Of a stretch of 64,000 nucleotides of DNA, positions 7,908 through 16,894 are shown piece after piece. The notes below the pieces were generated by a model, which did not search any database, was not told where the DNA came from, and was given only the letters and a program-made list of their open reading frames with translations. Position 1 is the stretch's first letter. Every line of letters starts with the position of its first letter. Origin of the DNA: Asanoa hainanensis (GTDB taxonomy: Bacteria > Actinomycetota > Actinomycetes > Mycobacteriales > Micromonosporaceae); contig NZ_FZPH01000003.1 in assembly GCF_900188485.1 (NCBI RefSeq), positions 248,001 through 312,000 of the forward strand, written 5' to 3'. The translations under genes were made by a program, and so were the position numbers.

Positions 7908-9109
7908 GCGGCCACCCCCAGATAACGGCGGGCGACCCGTGGGCCGATCCCGGTGAGCAGGTCGTTCGGGTTGGTGCCGGCCCAGCGGGCCCACTCGGCC
8001 ACGGTCGGCTCGTCCGGCCCCGGGCCGAAGATGGTGACCGGGTCGCCCAGCCGCACGGGCCGGTCGCCGACGTCGACCACGCACTGGTCCATCGTGATCC
8101 GCCCGACGATCGGGCACCGGGCGCCGCCGACCCAGACCTCGGCGCGACCCTGGGCCGCCCGCGGGATCCCGTCGGCGAAGCCGACCGGCACCAGGGCCAG
8201 CGTGGTCGGTTCGGCCGTCACGTGGTCCGGGCCGTAGGAGACGCCCGTGCCGGCCGGGACGCGCTTGAGGTTGACCACGGAGGACCGCAGGGTCATGGCC
8301 GGGCGCAGGCCTGTTCCCGCACCGGCGACCGGCTCGACGCCGTAGAGGGCCAGCCCGATCCGGGCGATGTCGAACCGGGTCGCGGGCGCGGTCAGCGCAC
8401 CGGCGGAGTTGGCCAGATGCAGCAGCACCGGGTCGAGCTTGGCTGCGCGGGCCACCCGGACGGCGGTCCGGAACGCGGTCACCTGCCGCCGGACCAGCGG
8501 CGAGCCCGGCTGGTCAGCGTCCGCGAGATGCGACCAGACACCCCGGACCTTGACGCTGCCAGCCATCTCGTACGCCCTGGCCAGCGCGACGAGGTCGGCC
8601 CAGTCGGTGCCACGCGCGCCGTTGCGGGACAGGCCGGTGTCGACCTTGAGCTGCACCATCGCGGTCGTTCTCAGGCGCGCGGCGCCCGCCGCCGCGGCTC
8701 GCAGGTGCGTCATGGTCGAGATGCCCAGGTCGACGCCGGCCGCGAGCAGCGGGCCGAAGTCGTCGTCGGGGTGGTGCAGCCAGCTCAGGACCGGCGCGCT
8801 GATGCCGCCCGCCCGCAGGGCCAGCGCCTCGGCGGCCGAGGTGACCCCGAGCCAGGTGGCGCCACCGGCGAGCGCGGCCCGGGCGACGGGCACGGCGCCG
8901 TGACCGAAACCGTCGGCCTTGACCACGGCCATCAGGTCCGTCCCGGTCACCTCGGCGATCGCCCGCGCGTTGGCGGTGACGGCGTCCAGGTCGATCTCGG
9001 CTTCGGCGAGCGCCCGGATCGCCGGGGCGTCGGGCGGCGCCGCACCGCGCGAGGTGGTCGGATGGCTGATCACCCGCAGCACGGTGCCAGCGCGATGTCC
9101 GGGACCCAT
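7904..9109 (-). CDS. alr: Alanine racemase
   Basis: PLP fold-type III racemase that makes D-alanine for the ligase encoded next to it. The PLP-binding Lys sits in MAVVKADGFGHG and the catalytic Tyr in GVSYGPDH; the C-terminal domain has IVGRITMDQCVVDVG. Length is 401 residues from the first ATG; a GTG about 12 codons inside (VLRVISHP) would give a chain nearer the usual length of about 380. Its stop overlaps the ddl start by four bases. A serine racemase role (VanT-like) is less likely because no transporter domain is present. Confidence 0.94.
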   Translation of the reverse strand: MGPGHRAGTVLRVISHPTTSRGAAPPDAPAIRALAEAEIDLDAVTANARAIAEVTGTDLMAVVKADGFGHGAVPVARAALAGGATWLGVTSAAEALALRAGGISAPVLSWLHHPDDDFGPLLAAGVDLGISTMTHLRAAAAGAARLRTTAMVQLKVDTGLSRNGARGTDWADLVALARAYEMAGSVKVRGVWSHLADADQPGSPLVRRQVTAFRTAVRVARAAKLDPVLLHLANSAGALTAPATRFDIARIGLALYGVEPVAGAGTGLRPAMTLRSSVVNLKRVPAGTGVSYGPDHVTAEPTTLALVPVGFADGIPRAAQGRAEVWVGGARCPIVGRITMDQCVVDVGDRPVRLGDPVTIFGPGPDEPTVAEWARWAGTNPNDLLTGIGPRVARRYLGVAA

Positions 9110-9163
9110 CCCCGGAATGTCACGAGCCCGTAATAACCGAGGTCAGCCGCCTGTCACGCGCAT

Positions 9164-9181
9164 CACCCCACCCCGGGGGTG
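9164..9181 (-). terminator. Hairpin after the DCC gene
   Basis: CACCCC and GGGGTG arms with a six-base loop, 14 bases past the DCC gene stop. A second small palindrome (CTGAG-tt-CTCAG) fills the remaining space. It lacks a strong U-tract, as is usual at high GC. Confidence 0.45.
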
Positions 9182-9194
9182 CTGAGTTCTCAGC

Positions 9195-9587
9195 TCACGC
9201 GGCGGGGCGGCGGGCCGGGGAGTCGGCCGGGATGGCGCAGGCGGCGGTGCCGCCGGGTAGGCGGTGGCGGTTGCGGGCCACCCAGCGGTAGGCCGGCCAC
9301 GCCAGCGCGGTCACCGGCCGCAGGGCCAGGGCCCGGCCCGCGAGCCGCCACACCGGGCCGCTGGAGCGCAACAGGTCGGCGATCGCCACGGGGCCGGCCG
9401 AGGTCGGGCCGGTCGTCGGGACCCACTGCACGGCCTCGACGCACTGCGCGCGGGTCAGGCCCAGGGCGTCGAGGTCGGCGAACTGCCACGGGATGACGGT
9501 CGCGCCGGTGTGGATGCGGCGTTCGATGAACCGCGCGCACATGGTGCAGAACGCGCAGTCACCGTCGTACACGAACGTCTCGGTCAT
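9195..9587 (-). CDS. DCC-family thiol-disulfide oxidoreductase-like protein (DUF393)
   Basis: A 130-residue protein with the family signature YDGDCAFC at residues 7-14, giving a CxxC-like pair with the following Cys (CAFCTMC). The C-terminal half has WRLAGRALALRPVTALAWPAYRWVARNR, typical of DCC proteins, and a tail with one further Cys. The start overlaps the HTTM gene stop by four bases. DCC and HTTM proteins are frequent neighbours, and a redox role in service of the membrane partner is plausible. No biochemical substrate is known. Confidence 0.88.
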   Translation of the reverse strand: MTETFVYDGDCAFCTMCARFIERRIHTGATVIPWQFADLDALGLTRAQCVEAVQWVPTTGPTSAGPVAIADLLRSSGPVWRLAGRALALRPVTALAWPAYRWVARNRHRLPGGTAACAIPADSPARRPAA

Positions 9588-10468
9588 GCTCGTCGACCTC
9601 CGCCCGCCTCGGCACCCACCGGATCAAGCGTAGCCACGGCCGGCCGCGGTCGCGTTCGCCGGCGGAGCCATTCGATCGGTCGCACGCGCTCCAGCGGCAG
9701 GAACGAGGTCATCGCGATCAGGTGCGGCGCGAACGAGATCGAGATGGTGGCGAACGACAGCAGGTGGAACGAGTAGAAGAAGCCGATCGCGGCGTAGCGG
9801 TAGCGGCCGCGCAGTGCGAACACCAGCGGGCTGAGCGCCTCGAAGGTGACCATGCCGATCTGGGCCGCGATCATCAGATACGGAACGCTGGCGATCAGGT
9901 CCGCGAACTCCGAGCCCCGCCGGATGAATGCCCGGGCCAGCACCGAGCCGGTCATCCAGCCGAGCCCGCCGAACCGGATCTTCGCCCAGGCCGCGAGGAA
10001 GTAGGTGGCGACCACCGCGATCTGGATCATCCGCAGCGCCCAGCCGGCCGCCTCGCTGCGCTCCCCGTCGCCGTGCCGGGCGCGGCCGACGGTCGGCAGC
10101 ACGGCCAGCGCGATCAGGAACGCGAACCGGTCGTGGTCGACCTTGCCGTAGCTCATCGCGATGATCAGCCACTCGAAGTAGAACCCGAAGACGAGCCAGC
10201 CGAGCAGCCGCGGGAAGCGGCCGGTCGCGGCGAGCGGTGCCAGCACCAGCAGCGCCCAGAACACCACGTTGACCAGCGTCACGGTCGGCGCCGGCAGGTG
10301 CAGCACGCGGCCGATCCACAGTGGCTGGTAGAGGTCGGTCGGCACGTCGCCCCGGGTGCGCACCCAGGAGCTGTAGACCAGCAAATCGAAGACGACGAAG
10401 AGGTACGTCAGCGTGCGCAGCGCGGCGACCCGGCCACGCGGGACCGCCTCGAACAGCCAGGCCCTCAT
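9584..10468 (-). CDS. HTTM-domain membrane protein (vitamin K-dependent carboxylase-like)
   Basis: A 294-residue polytopic protein with about six to eight hydrophobic segments and the HTTM signatures YFEWLIIAMSYGK, FLAAWAKIRFGG and an N-terminal RxxxLRTLTYLF helix. HTTM domains are the membrane core of vitamin K-dependent gamma-carboxylase; bacterial members have mostly unknown function. It lacks the long C-terminal extracellular part of the animal carboxylase. It is coupled by four-base overlaps to the genes on both sides, so the three products are expected together. Confidence 0.85.
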   Translation of the reverse strand: MRAWLFEAVPRGRVAALRTLTYLFVVFDLLVYSSWVRTRGDVPTDLYQPLWIGRVLHLPAPTVTLVNVVFWALLVLAPLAATGRFPRLLGWLVFGFYFEWLIIAMSYGKVDHDRFAFLIALAVLPTVGRARHGDGERSEAAGWALRMIQIAVVATYFLAAWAKIRFGGLGWMTGSVLARAFIRRGSEFADLIASVPYLMIAAQIGMVTFEALSPLVFALRGRYRYAAIGFFYSFHLLSFATISISFAPHLIAMTSFLPLERVRPIEWLRRRTRPRPAVATLDPVGAEAGGGRRA

Positions 10469-10905
10469 GCCGGCCGCTGCCAGACCGCGCGCACGTCGTC
10501 GTGCCATTTGCCCGTCGCGCTGCTGCGTTTGATCTCGTGCAGCCGGACGATCAGCGCCACCTTGTCGAGCGGTGGCGCGCCGGGGTTCAGCCCCTGGTAG
10601 CCGTCCGCGATCCGGGCGAGCCGGCTGGGGTCGGCCACGTAGGCGCCCTCCTGGCCTTCGATCTCGGCCCGGCGCACGCCCGCGTTGCGCTCGTTGAGCA
10701 CGAACGCACGCCCGGTGCGGTCGGTGCCCTCGACGCGGGTGTCGGGCGCCGGCTCGTTGGGGCCGTTGACGCCCGCGTACATGCTGAACGGGCCGAACGG
10801 GAACTTGTCGTCCTGGCCCCACAGGGTGCCGGCCAGCAGCAGCGCTACACCAAGGGCCGCCGCGACGACCCGCGTGACGCGGCCGGTCGCCGTCAGTTCC
10901 GCCAT
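10465..10905 (-). CDS. Membrane-anchored protein partner of HTTM
   Basis: A 146-residue protein with one N-terminal hydrophobic segment (about 10-30) and an extracellular remainder beginning GQDDKFPFGPFSMYAG. The F-P-x-S-M-Y pattern recurs in small proteins encoded beside HTTM genes. The internal start at MAEL was preferred because the longer version adds a charged stretch before the signal anchor. The four-base overlap with the HTTM gene supports a three-gene operon (10905 down to 9195). Function unknown. Confidence 0.7.
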   Translation of the reverse strand: MAELTATGRVTRVVAAALGVALLLAGTLWGQDDKFPFGPFSMYAGVNGPNEPAPDTRVEGTDRTGRAFVLNERNAGVRRAEIEGQEGAYVADPSRLARIADGYQGLNPGAPPLDKVALIVRLHEIKRSSATGKWHDDVRAVWQRPA

Positions 10906-10945
10906 TGTCCACCCCCGTACGTGCCGGCCATGAAGATAGCCCACG

Positions 10946-13900
10946 TCAGCCCGCGAGATGCCCCCAGCGCGGCGCGAGGTCCTGCCACGGCCCGCTCGCC
11001 GCGACCGTGCCGTCGGTCAGCACGACGACGTGGTCGGCCTGGGCGAGCGCGGCCTGCTTCGATGTCGAGCCGATCACCGTGACGCCGGTCGACCGCAGCG
11101 CCCGCCAGAGGTCGAGCTCGGTCGTCACGTCCAGCGCCGAGGAGACGTCGTCGGCGATCAGCAGCTCGGTGCGCGGAGCCAACGCCCGGGCCAGCGCCAG
11201 CCGTTGCAGCTGGCCACCGGACAGTCGGGTGCCCTTGTGCCCGATCAGCAGGCCGAGCCCGCCGCCGGCCGCCGCGAGGTCGTGCGAGAGCTGGGCGATG
11301 GTCACCGCCTTCTCCGCGTCGACCTGGTGGCCGAGCTCGATGTTGTCGGCGACCGTGCCGGACAGCACGCGCGGCAACTGGCCGACGTAGCCGACCTGGT
11401 TCGGGCGCAGGAACAGCTCGGGCTCGGTGACCGCCTCCTCGTTCCAGCGCAGCAGGCCGCCGTGGTGCACGATGCCGGCCATCGCCCGCAGCAGCGACGA
11501 CTTGCCGGCGCCGACCGGGCCGACCACCAGCACGAGCTGGCCGCGGCGGAGGGTCAGGTCGACGTCGCGTACGCCGATCGTGCCGTCCTCGTGCACCGCG
11601 GAGAAGCCGCGCAGCTCCAGCTCGCGCAACGGAGTGCGAGGTGCGGCCACGGGCGCCGGCGCGATGCCGAGCGAGATGTCGACGCCCGGCACCTCGGCCG
11701 AGTAGTCCGGTTGCCCGGCCATCGCCGCGGTGCGCCGGGTCCAGACCCGCGCCGACGGCAGTTGGGCGACCAGCGAGGCGGTGGTCCAGGCGAACCACCG
11801 GGCCGCGCCGAGGGTGGCCACCGTTACCAGCGCGGCGCCGCCGGAGAGCCCGCCGCCCAGGTAGAGCGCCCAGGCACCGATCGGCAGCAGGCCGCTGACC
11901 ATCGACGGTGTCGACCGGGCCAGCACCTGGGTGGAGATCTCGCGGCGCTGCTTGTCGCTGCGCACGAAGTCGAGGTGGGCCAGGTGGGCGAGCACCGGCT
12001 CGCTGGCGCCGGCCAGCTTGACCGTGCGGGCCGCCGAGAGACTGGAGACCAGCGCGGTGGCGAACGCGGCCCGGGCGGCCACGGTGCTGCGCGCCAACCG
12101 CTCCAGCCGACCGCCGAACGCGGTCGCCACGAGGCCGGAGATCAGCACGGTGGCCAGGAAGAACCCGGCCGGCACCAGGGACTGGGAGACCAGCGTCATC
12201 GAGACGAGCAGGAACACGCAGATGGTCTGGTCGACCAGGTGGTCGGCCATCAGCACGACGCGCTCGGTGTCGCCGGCCTGCGCGACCACCTCGGCCGGGG
12301 TGTGCTTGCTGACCCGGCGCGGGCCGGTCTGGCCGTGCAGCAGCCGCAGACTGATCCGCAGCATCTGCCGGACCCACCATTCCGGGTACCAGACGGAGCT
12401 CACGTACGGCATCGGCAGGTAGACCAGTAGGCCGGCGATGATGCCGACGGTCGGCCAGAACACGCCGCCGCTGCCGTCGACCAGGCTCGCCCAGAGGTAG
12501 GGCAGCACCGAGCCGTCGAGCCCGAGCAGCGTCATGCCGCAGAAGATGACCAGGCCGGCGATGCCGTACCGCGGGTCGTTGGTCATCAGCCGCAGGATCT
12601 CGCGCAGCGTGCCGGGCCGCTTGGGCTCGGCGACCGGCGGCGGGTCGGCCTTGGGCGGCACGGTCTGCGCGGCCCGCACGCTCGTTTGGTGCGGGGCGAC
12701 ATCGGCCGGGCCGGTCTCGTCGCCGAGCACGAGGTCGTGTTCGTCGGGCCGGTCGGCGAGCGCCACGCCGCCGATGCTGACGCCGCGGCTGCGGGCCATC
12801 AGCGCCGCGAACCGCTCGGACTCGCGGAGCGGGCCGGCCTCGAGCACCGCGCCGTCGGCCAGCACGATCACCTCGTCACACCGGCGCACCGAGGAGAGCC
12901 GGTGCGCGATGACGATGCCGATGCGGTCGCGGAGCAGGCGCTGGGTGGCTTGCTGCACGCGCCCCTCGGTGACGGGGTCGAGCCGTGCCGTGGCCTCGTC
13001 GAGGATCACCACGTGCGGGTCCCGCACGAGGATCCGCGCGAACGCGACGAGCTGCTCCTGGCCCGCGGACAGCACGTTGCCGCCCTCGCCGAGGCGGGTC
13101 TCCAGCCCGTCGGGCAGCTCCGCGACCCAGGTCGACAGGCCGAGCTCGGCGAGCGCGGTGCCGGCCCGGCCGATCAGCTCGGGGTCGAAGAGCGCCACGT
13201 TCTCGGCGAGCGTGCCGGCGAGGATCTCGGTGCGCTGCGGCACGATCGCGACCCACCGGCGCAACCCTTCGAGGTCGATGTCGACCAGGTCGGTGTCACC
13301 GAGCCGGACGGTGCCGCGCGGCACGTCGACCGAGCGGGTCAGCACCTTGGCGAGCGTCGACTTGCCGGATCCGGTGCGACCGACCACGGCGTACGAGCGG
13401 CCGCGCACGAAGCTCAGGTCGACGTCCCGCAGCGCGGCCGGGCGCCCGCTCGCCTCCGCCGCCGGGTAACGGAAGGTCAGCCCCCGCACGGAGATGTCGG
13501 CGTCGGGCGGCGGCGCGCCGCCCACGGGCTCCTGCGCCGAGCCCTTGAGCAGGAGCACCCGGCCCCAGGCGCCGAGCGCGTTCTGCAGCTCGGGAACCAT
13601 CCGGCTCATGTGCTCGACCACGCCGGCGAACCCGATGACCAGCAGCCAGATCGCGGTGAGCCGGGAGCCGTCGATGCGCCCGGTGGTCAGCGCCCACACC
13701 CCACCGACGACGGCGATCGCGACACCGACCCGCATGACGCCGACGGCCATCGTGGTGACCTTGGCGGACAGCCGCCAGACGACCCGGCCGAGCCGCAGCA
13801 CCTCGCGCGACCGGGCGGCGAACAGGCGCAGCACGTACGGCCGGGCCAGGCTCGTGCGTACGTCGTCCTGGCCGTGAATGGATTCCTCCATCACCGCGGC

Positions 13901-14449
13901 CAGGTCGGACCAGGCTTCCTCCTCGGCCATCCGGGCGGGCGCGATCGACTGGGTCGGCTTGGCCAACCAGAGCACCAGGATCGTGGCCAGCACGACCATG
14001 CCGACGCCCGCCGGCCACCAGACGACCAGAGCGGTGACCACCGAGACGAGGCCGATGGCCACGGACTGCACGACCCGGATGCCGCTGCCGCGCAGATCGC
14101 CGCCGATCTGGTAGACGTCGTTGTCGATCCGGTCGAGCAGCTCACCGACCGGCGTCGACTCCAGCTTTGGAATGTCCTGCCCGAGCGCGACCCGACACAG
14201 CCGCCGCCGCACGTCGGCTGTCCAGTCGGCGCTGACCCGCGCCATCAGCAACCCGGTGGCGGTGTCACTGAACACGGCGGCGGTGAGCGCGATCGCCAAC
14301 GCCACGAAAGCGGTCATCGAGTGGTCGACGAGCACGGGCCCGGCCAAAGCCGCGGCCAAGGCCATCCCGACCGCGTTGACCAACACGAGAACCGCTACGA
14401 CGGCGGTGCGTAGCGGTGCGGTCGACCAAAGGTCGCGAAACAACGGCAT
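10946..14449 (-). CDS. Fused double ABC exporter (TMD-NBD-TMD-NBD)
   Basis: A 1167-residue full transporter, normally two half-size genes. The first half has membrane helices about 15-290, Walker A GRTGSGKST (357-365), signature LSAGQ (460-464), Walker B VVILDEAT (480-487) and switch His516. The second half has helices about 625-890, Walker A GPVGAGKSS (977-985), signature LSGGQ (1076-1080) and a degenerate Walker B LLIADD (1096-1101), with Ser/Thr in place of the switch His near 1130. The two ATP sites should therefore be unequal, as in heterodimeric type IV exporters. Substrate unknown (lipid, peptide or drug). Confidence 0.93.
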   Translation of the reverse strand: MPLFRDLWSTAPLRTAVVAVLVLVNAVGMALAAALAGPVLVDHSMTAFVALAIALTAAVFSDTATGLLMARVSADWTADVRRRLCRVALGQDIPKLESTPVGELLDRIDNDVYQIGGDLRGSGIRVVQSVAIGLVSVVTALVVWWPAGVGMVVLATILVLWLAKPTQSIAPARMAEEEAWSDLAAVMEESIHGQDDVRTSLARPYVLRLFAARSREVLRLGRVVWRLSAKVTTMAVGVMRVGVAIAVVGGVWALTTGRIDGSRLTAIWLLVIGFAGVVEHMSRMVPELQNALGAWGRVLLLKGSAQEPVGGAPPPDADISVRGLTFRYPAAEASGRPAALRDVDLSFVRGRSYAVVGRTGSGKSTLAKVLTRSVDVPRGTVRLGDTDLVDIDLEGLRRWVAIVPQRTEILAGTLAENVALFDPELIGRAGTALAELGLSTWVAELPDGLETRLGEGGNVLSAGQEQLVAFARILVRDPHVVILDEATARLDPVTEGRVQQATQRLLRDRIGIVIAHRLSSVRRCDEVIVLADGAVLEAGPLRESERFAALMARSRGVSIGGVALADRPDEHDLVLGDETGPADVAPHQTSVRAAQTVPPKADPPPVAEPKRPGTLREILRLMTNDPRYGIAGLVIFCGMTLLGLDGSVLPYLWASLVDGSGGVFWPTVGIIAGLLVYLPMPYVSSVWYPEWWVRQMLRISLRLLHGQTGPRRVSKHTPAEVVAQAGDTERVVLMADHLVDQTICVFLLVSMTLVSQSLVPAGFFLATVLISGLVATAFGGRLERLARSTVAARAAFATALVSSLSAARTVKLAGASEPVLAHLAHLDFVRSDKQRREISTQVLARSTPSMVSGLLPIGAWALYLGGGLSGGAALVTVATLGAARWFAWTTASLVAQLPSARVWTRRTAAMAGQPDYSAEVPGVDISLGIAPAPVAAPRTPLRELELRGFSAVHEDGTIGVRDVDLTLRRGQLVLVVGPVGAGKSSLLRAMAGIVHHGGLLRWNEEAVTEPELFLRPNQVGYVGQLPRVLSGTVADNIELGHQVDAEKAVTIAQLSHDLAAAGGGLGLLIGHKGTRLSGGQLQRLALARALAPRTELLIADDVSSALDVTTELDLWRALRSTGVTVIGSTSKQAALAQADHVVVLTDGTVAASGPWQDLAPRWGHLAG

Positions 14450-14515
14450 CGGCGTGCGTCCCCCGGGATTGGCGAACCTCCAGACTGCGCCGGAATCCCC
14501 GATCCCTCAACGCAT

Positions 14516-15163
14516 TTAGGGGGTCAGCCGATGGTGGCGAGCGATGACCAGGAACACCGTCAAGGTCCGTCGTACGCGCCGCTCGGACAACGCGAGCCGC
14601 GGCAGGACGTGGTCGAGCGGGGCCCGGGAGGTGCCGTCCACCCAGGTGTGCTTGCCGAGCCTCCGCATGCCGTCGGCGACCTCGACGACGCCAGCTACGA
14701 CGACTTCCGTGTCCGCATCGACGATCTTCTCGAACTCACGCGGGTTGCCGCCTCCCGGCTCTGCGACGGTCGTACGCGACATCGCCTCGTGCCCGCTGAG
14801 CAGGTCTCGTTCGGCCAGCTCCGGGGTGATCCATACCCGGCTGTCACCTTCGCCGTAGACATGTAGGTCGCCGCCCTGGCTGCTGTCCGTGACCAGCTCC
14901 TCCCATTCGGAGCTGTGTTGGACGAGCGTTTGTACCTCGACCTGCCATCCGACGCAGGTCAGTCCCGACAACGGCGCCTCCGTCGGCGGGCCGGTCGCGG
15001 TGCGGCCGGCCACGACCACCGCCGTGAGCGGTTCGACGTCCACCAGTTGGCCGACGGTGAGCATCGGTCGGGCCGCGATCCGCGACCGCCGAAGGCGAAA
15101 CCAGAGGACCACGGCGGCGGAGATCGCCGCCCCGCACCAGGCGAGCACGATGAGGACGGTCAC
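14516..15163 (-). CDS. Membrane-anchored protein with GIDE-like domain
   Basis: A 215-residue protein with GTG start, an N-terminal membrane helix (about 2-23), a cytoplasmic beta-rich domain and a second weakly hydrophobic segment near the end (LTVFLVIARHH). The middle region, with LSGLTCVGWQVEVQ, DLHVYGEGDSRVWITPE and a late GVVEVADGMRR, resembles the GIDE domain found in MULAN-type ligases and in bacterial membrane proteins of unknown role. No catalytic motif is visible. Function unknown; the domain call is tentative. Confidence 0.6.
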   Translation of the reverse strand: MTVLIVLAWCGAAISAAVVLWFRLRRSRIAARPMLTVGQLVDVEPLTAVVVAGRTATGPPTEAPLSGLTCVGWQVEVQTLVQHSSEWEELVTDSSQGGDLHVYGEGDSRVWITPELAERDLLSGHEAMSRTTVAEPGGGNPREFEKIVDADTEVVVAGVVEVADGMRRLGKHTWVDGTSRAPLDHVLPRLALSERRVRRTLTVFLVIARHHRLTP

Positions 15164-15166
15164 TGT

Positions 15167-15345
15167 CTCAGCATCGCCGGGCCGGGCAAGCCGGGCCGCC
15201 GACCCGGCTCACAACACCGGCTCAGCATCGCCGGGGCCGGCCGAGCCGGACCGCCCGCTCGGCGGCACGGCGCACGGCACTGGCTCTGCATCGCCGGGGC
15301 CGGCCGAGCCGGGCCGCCCGTTCGGCGGCCCGGCTCGCGGCGGGG
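15167..15345. repeat. Three degenerate tandem repeats of about 55-63 bases
   Basis: Intergenic copies begin at 15167, 15221 and 15284, each starting CTC(A/T)GCATCGCCGG and continuing through GCCGGCCGAGCCGG and CGGCGG(C) elements. Copies two and three are nearly identical over 40 bases; copy one is shorter and diverged. The units are rich in self-complementary CCGG/GGCC steps and can fold. They fill most of the 184-base gap between the M28 peptidase and the GIDE-like gene, and may act as a terminator cluster or a REP-like element. Confidence 0.7.
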
Positions 15346-15347
15346 TG

Positions 15348-16799
15348 TCACGTGCCGGGCACCGGGAAGGCGACCGGGCTGCGGTGGCCGTCGCAGTCGT
15401 AGGCGCGGACGCCGAAGAAGACGTTGTCCTTCGACAGGTCGATGGTCGCGCCCGCGACGTTGCCCGCGTCGATGACGTGGGTCCAGTCGTCCTCGCGGGT
15501 CTCGCGCCACACGATCTCGTAGCCGGCCAGGTCCGGCTCGGTGCCCGCCTGCCAGCGCAGTTGGGTGTCGTTGGTCAGGTTCGTCGTCACGATGACGACG
15601 CCCTTGGGTGTGCCGGGGGCCTGGGACAGCGACCAGACCGTGGCCAGGTTGACCTTGGCCACCCGGGCGATGAAGTCGAAGTCGCAGAACTCCGGCAGGT
15701 CGCCGAACTGGACCCCGTTCTCGACGCGGACGTCCTGGTGCTGGTGGGCGAAGATCTCGTTGGGCTCGGTGAACCGGCCCGCCGGGTAGCCGCGTTCCAG
15801 GAACGAGATGTGGTCGCTGCCGCGCAGGTAGCGGTCGCGCCGCCAGATCACGCGGACGTGCATGTCGGTCTCGTCGTTGTCGGCCACCGCGTCGACGAAG
15901 CGGGCCAGTTGCCGGCTCGCGGAGTCGTTCTCACCGCCGACCGAGCGTCGGGTGTTGCCCTGGCCGGGTGTTTCAGAGGTGGGTACGCCCTCGGCGAACA
16001 ACCGGACCGTGCGGGGCTCGCGGGTGCCGTCGTCGGCCCGGCTGGAACCCACGATGTCGTTGGAGAACATGCCCTGGATGTCGGTGTTGGCGTCCTTCAT
16101 CGCCTGAGCCATGTAGATGGAGCCGTACAGGCCCTGCTCCTCGCCCGCCACCGCGCCCAGCACGAGGGTCGACTCGAGCGGCCGGCCGGCGAGCACGCGT
16201 GCCAGCTCCAACAGGATCGCCACTCCGGACGCGTCGTCGTCGGCGCCCGGTGAGTCGTCGGTGAAGTTCATGACGTCGGAGATCCGCGAGTCGTAGTGCC
16301 CGGTCAGCACATAGACCCGCTCGGGCGTAACGGTGCCGCGCAGTGTGGCGATCACGTTGGTGAGCACCGTCGGGGTCGGAATGCGGGGCGACACCGGCTG
16401 CGTGAACGACTGCTTCTCCACGGTCATCCGGCCGCCGGACCGCGCGGCGATCAGCGAGAACTGGTCGAACAGCCAGTCGCGGGCCGCGCCGATGCCACGC
16501 ACCGGGTCGGTCTGCGTCGACAGCGTGTGCCGGGTGCCGAACGCGGCCAGCCGGCGCACGTCGGCCTCGATGCGGTCGGCATCGACCTCGCGGAGCGCGC
16601 GACGCAGCGCCGCGCTCGGACGTTGTGCGTTGATCCGGCGACCCGGACCGTTGACCGGCGGGTCACTCCACCGACCGTCGGCCCGCGCGGGTGCCGCGCC
16701 AACCAACGGAACGGCCGCCGCAGCGGTGACGGCGGATGCGGACAAGAACGCCCGGCGGGTGGCCGTGGGTCGCTCCTGGCTTTCACGGTTGTCTCCCAT
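15348..16799 (-). CDS. Tat-exported M28-family aminopeptidase/metallopeptidase
   Basis: A 483-residue zinc exopeptidase. A Tat signal (TRRAFLSASAV, about 14-24) is followed by an Ala-rich h-region and an ARA cleavage site. The metal and catalytic motifs of family M28 are in order: GHYDSR (zinc His), SPGADDDASG (bridging Asp), AGEEQGLYGS (catalytic and zinc Glu), SNDIVG (Asp) and GSDHISF (second His). The C-terminal 90 residues are a fibronectin-III-like domain (QLRWQAGTEPDLAGYEIVWR). The start at MGDN was chosen to keep the twin Arg near the N-terminus. Likely secreted nutrient scavenging. Confidence 0.92.
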   Translation of the reverse strand: MGDNRESQERPTATRRAFLSASAVTAAAAVPLVGAAPARADGRWSDPPVNGPGRRINAQRPSAALRRALREVDADRIEADVRRLAAFGTRHTLSTQTDPVRGIGAARDWLFDQFSLIAARSGGRMTVEKQSFTQPVSPRIPTPTVLTNVIATLRGTVTPERVYVLTGHYDSRISDVMNFTDDSPGADDDASGVAILLELARVLAGRPLESTLVLGAVAGEEQGLYGSIYMAQAMKDANTDIQGMFSNDIVGSSRADDGTREPRTVRLFAEGVPTSETPGQGNTRRSVGGENDSASRQLARFVDAVADNDETDMHVRVIWRRDRYLRGSDHISFLERGYPAGRFTEPNEIFAHQHQDVRVENGVQFGDLPEFCDFDFIARVAKVNLATVWSLSQAPGTPKGVVIVTTNLTNDTQLRWQAGTEPDLAGYEIVWRETREDDWTHVIDAGNVAGATIDLSKDNVFFGVRAYDCDGHRSPVAFPVPGT

Positions 16800-16894
16800 T
16801 CCAGAAATCATCGTCGTCGATCGATGCCATGTAAACCGCTTCGCGGCCCCGGCCCAGCACCAGTGATCAACAGGGATCGTGTTGAATGCCGGCC

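Noticed and set aside
6909-9109. Vancomycin-type vanHAX resistance cluster
   Set aside because: No D-lactate dehydrogenase or VanX-type dipeptidase is nearby, and the ligase keeps the Lys-Tyr omega-loop residues of D-Ala enzymes.
8222-9133. 303-codon plus-strand open frame opposite alr
   Set aside because: No recognisable motif; antisense of a conserved racemase gene.
12686-14413. 575-codon plus-strand open frame opposite the ABC exporter
   Set aside because: His/Asp/Gln-rich composition without domain features, and fully covered by a well-supported gene on the other strand.
15167-15345. CRISPR array
   Set aside because: The copies are adjacent, diverged and without unique spacers.
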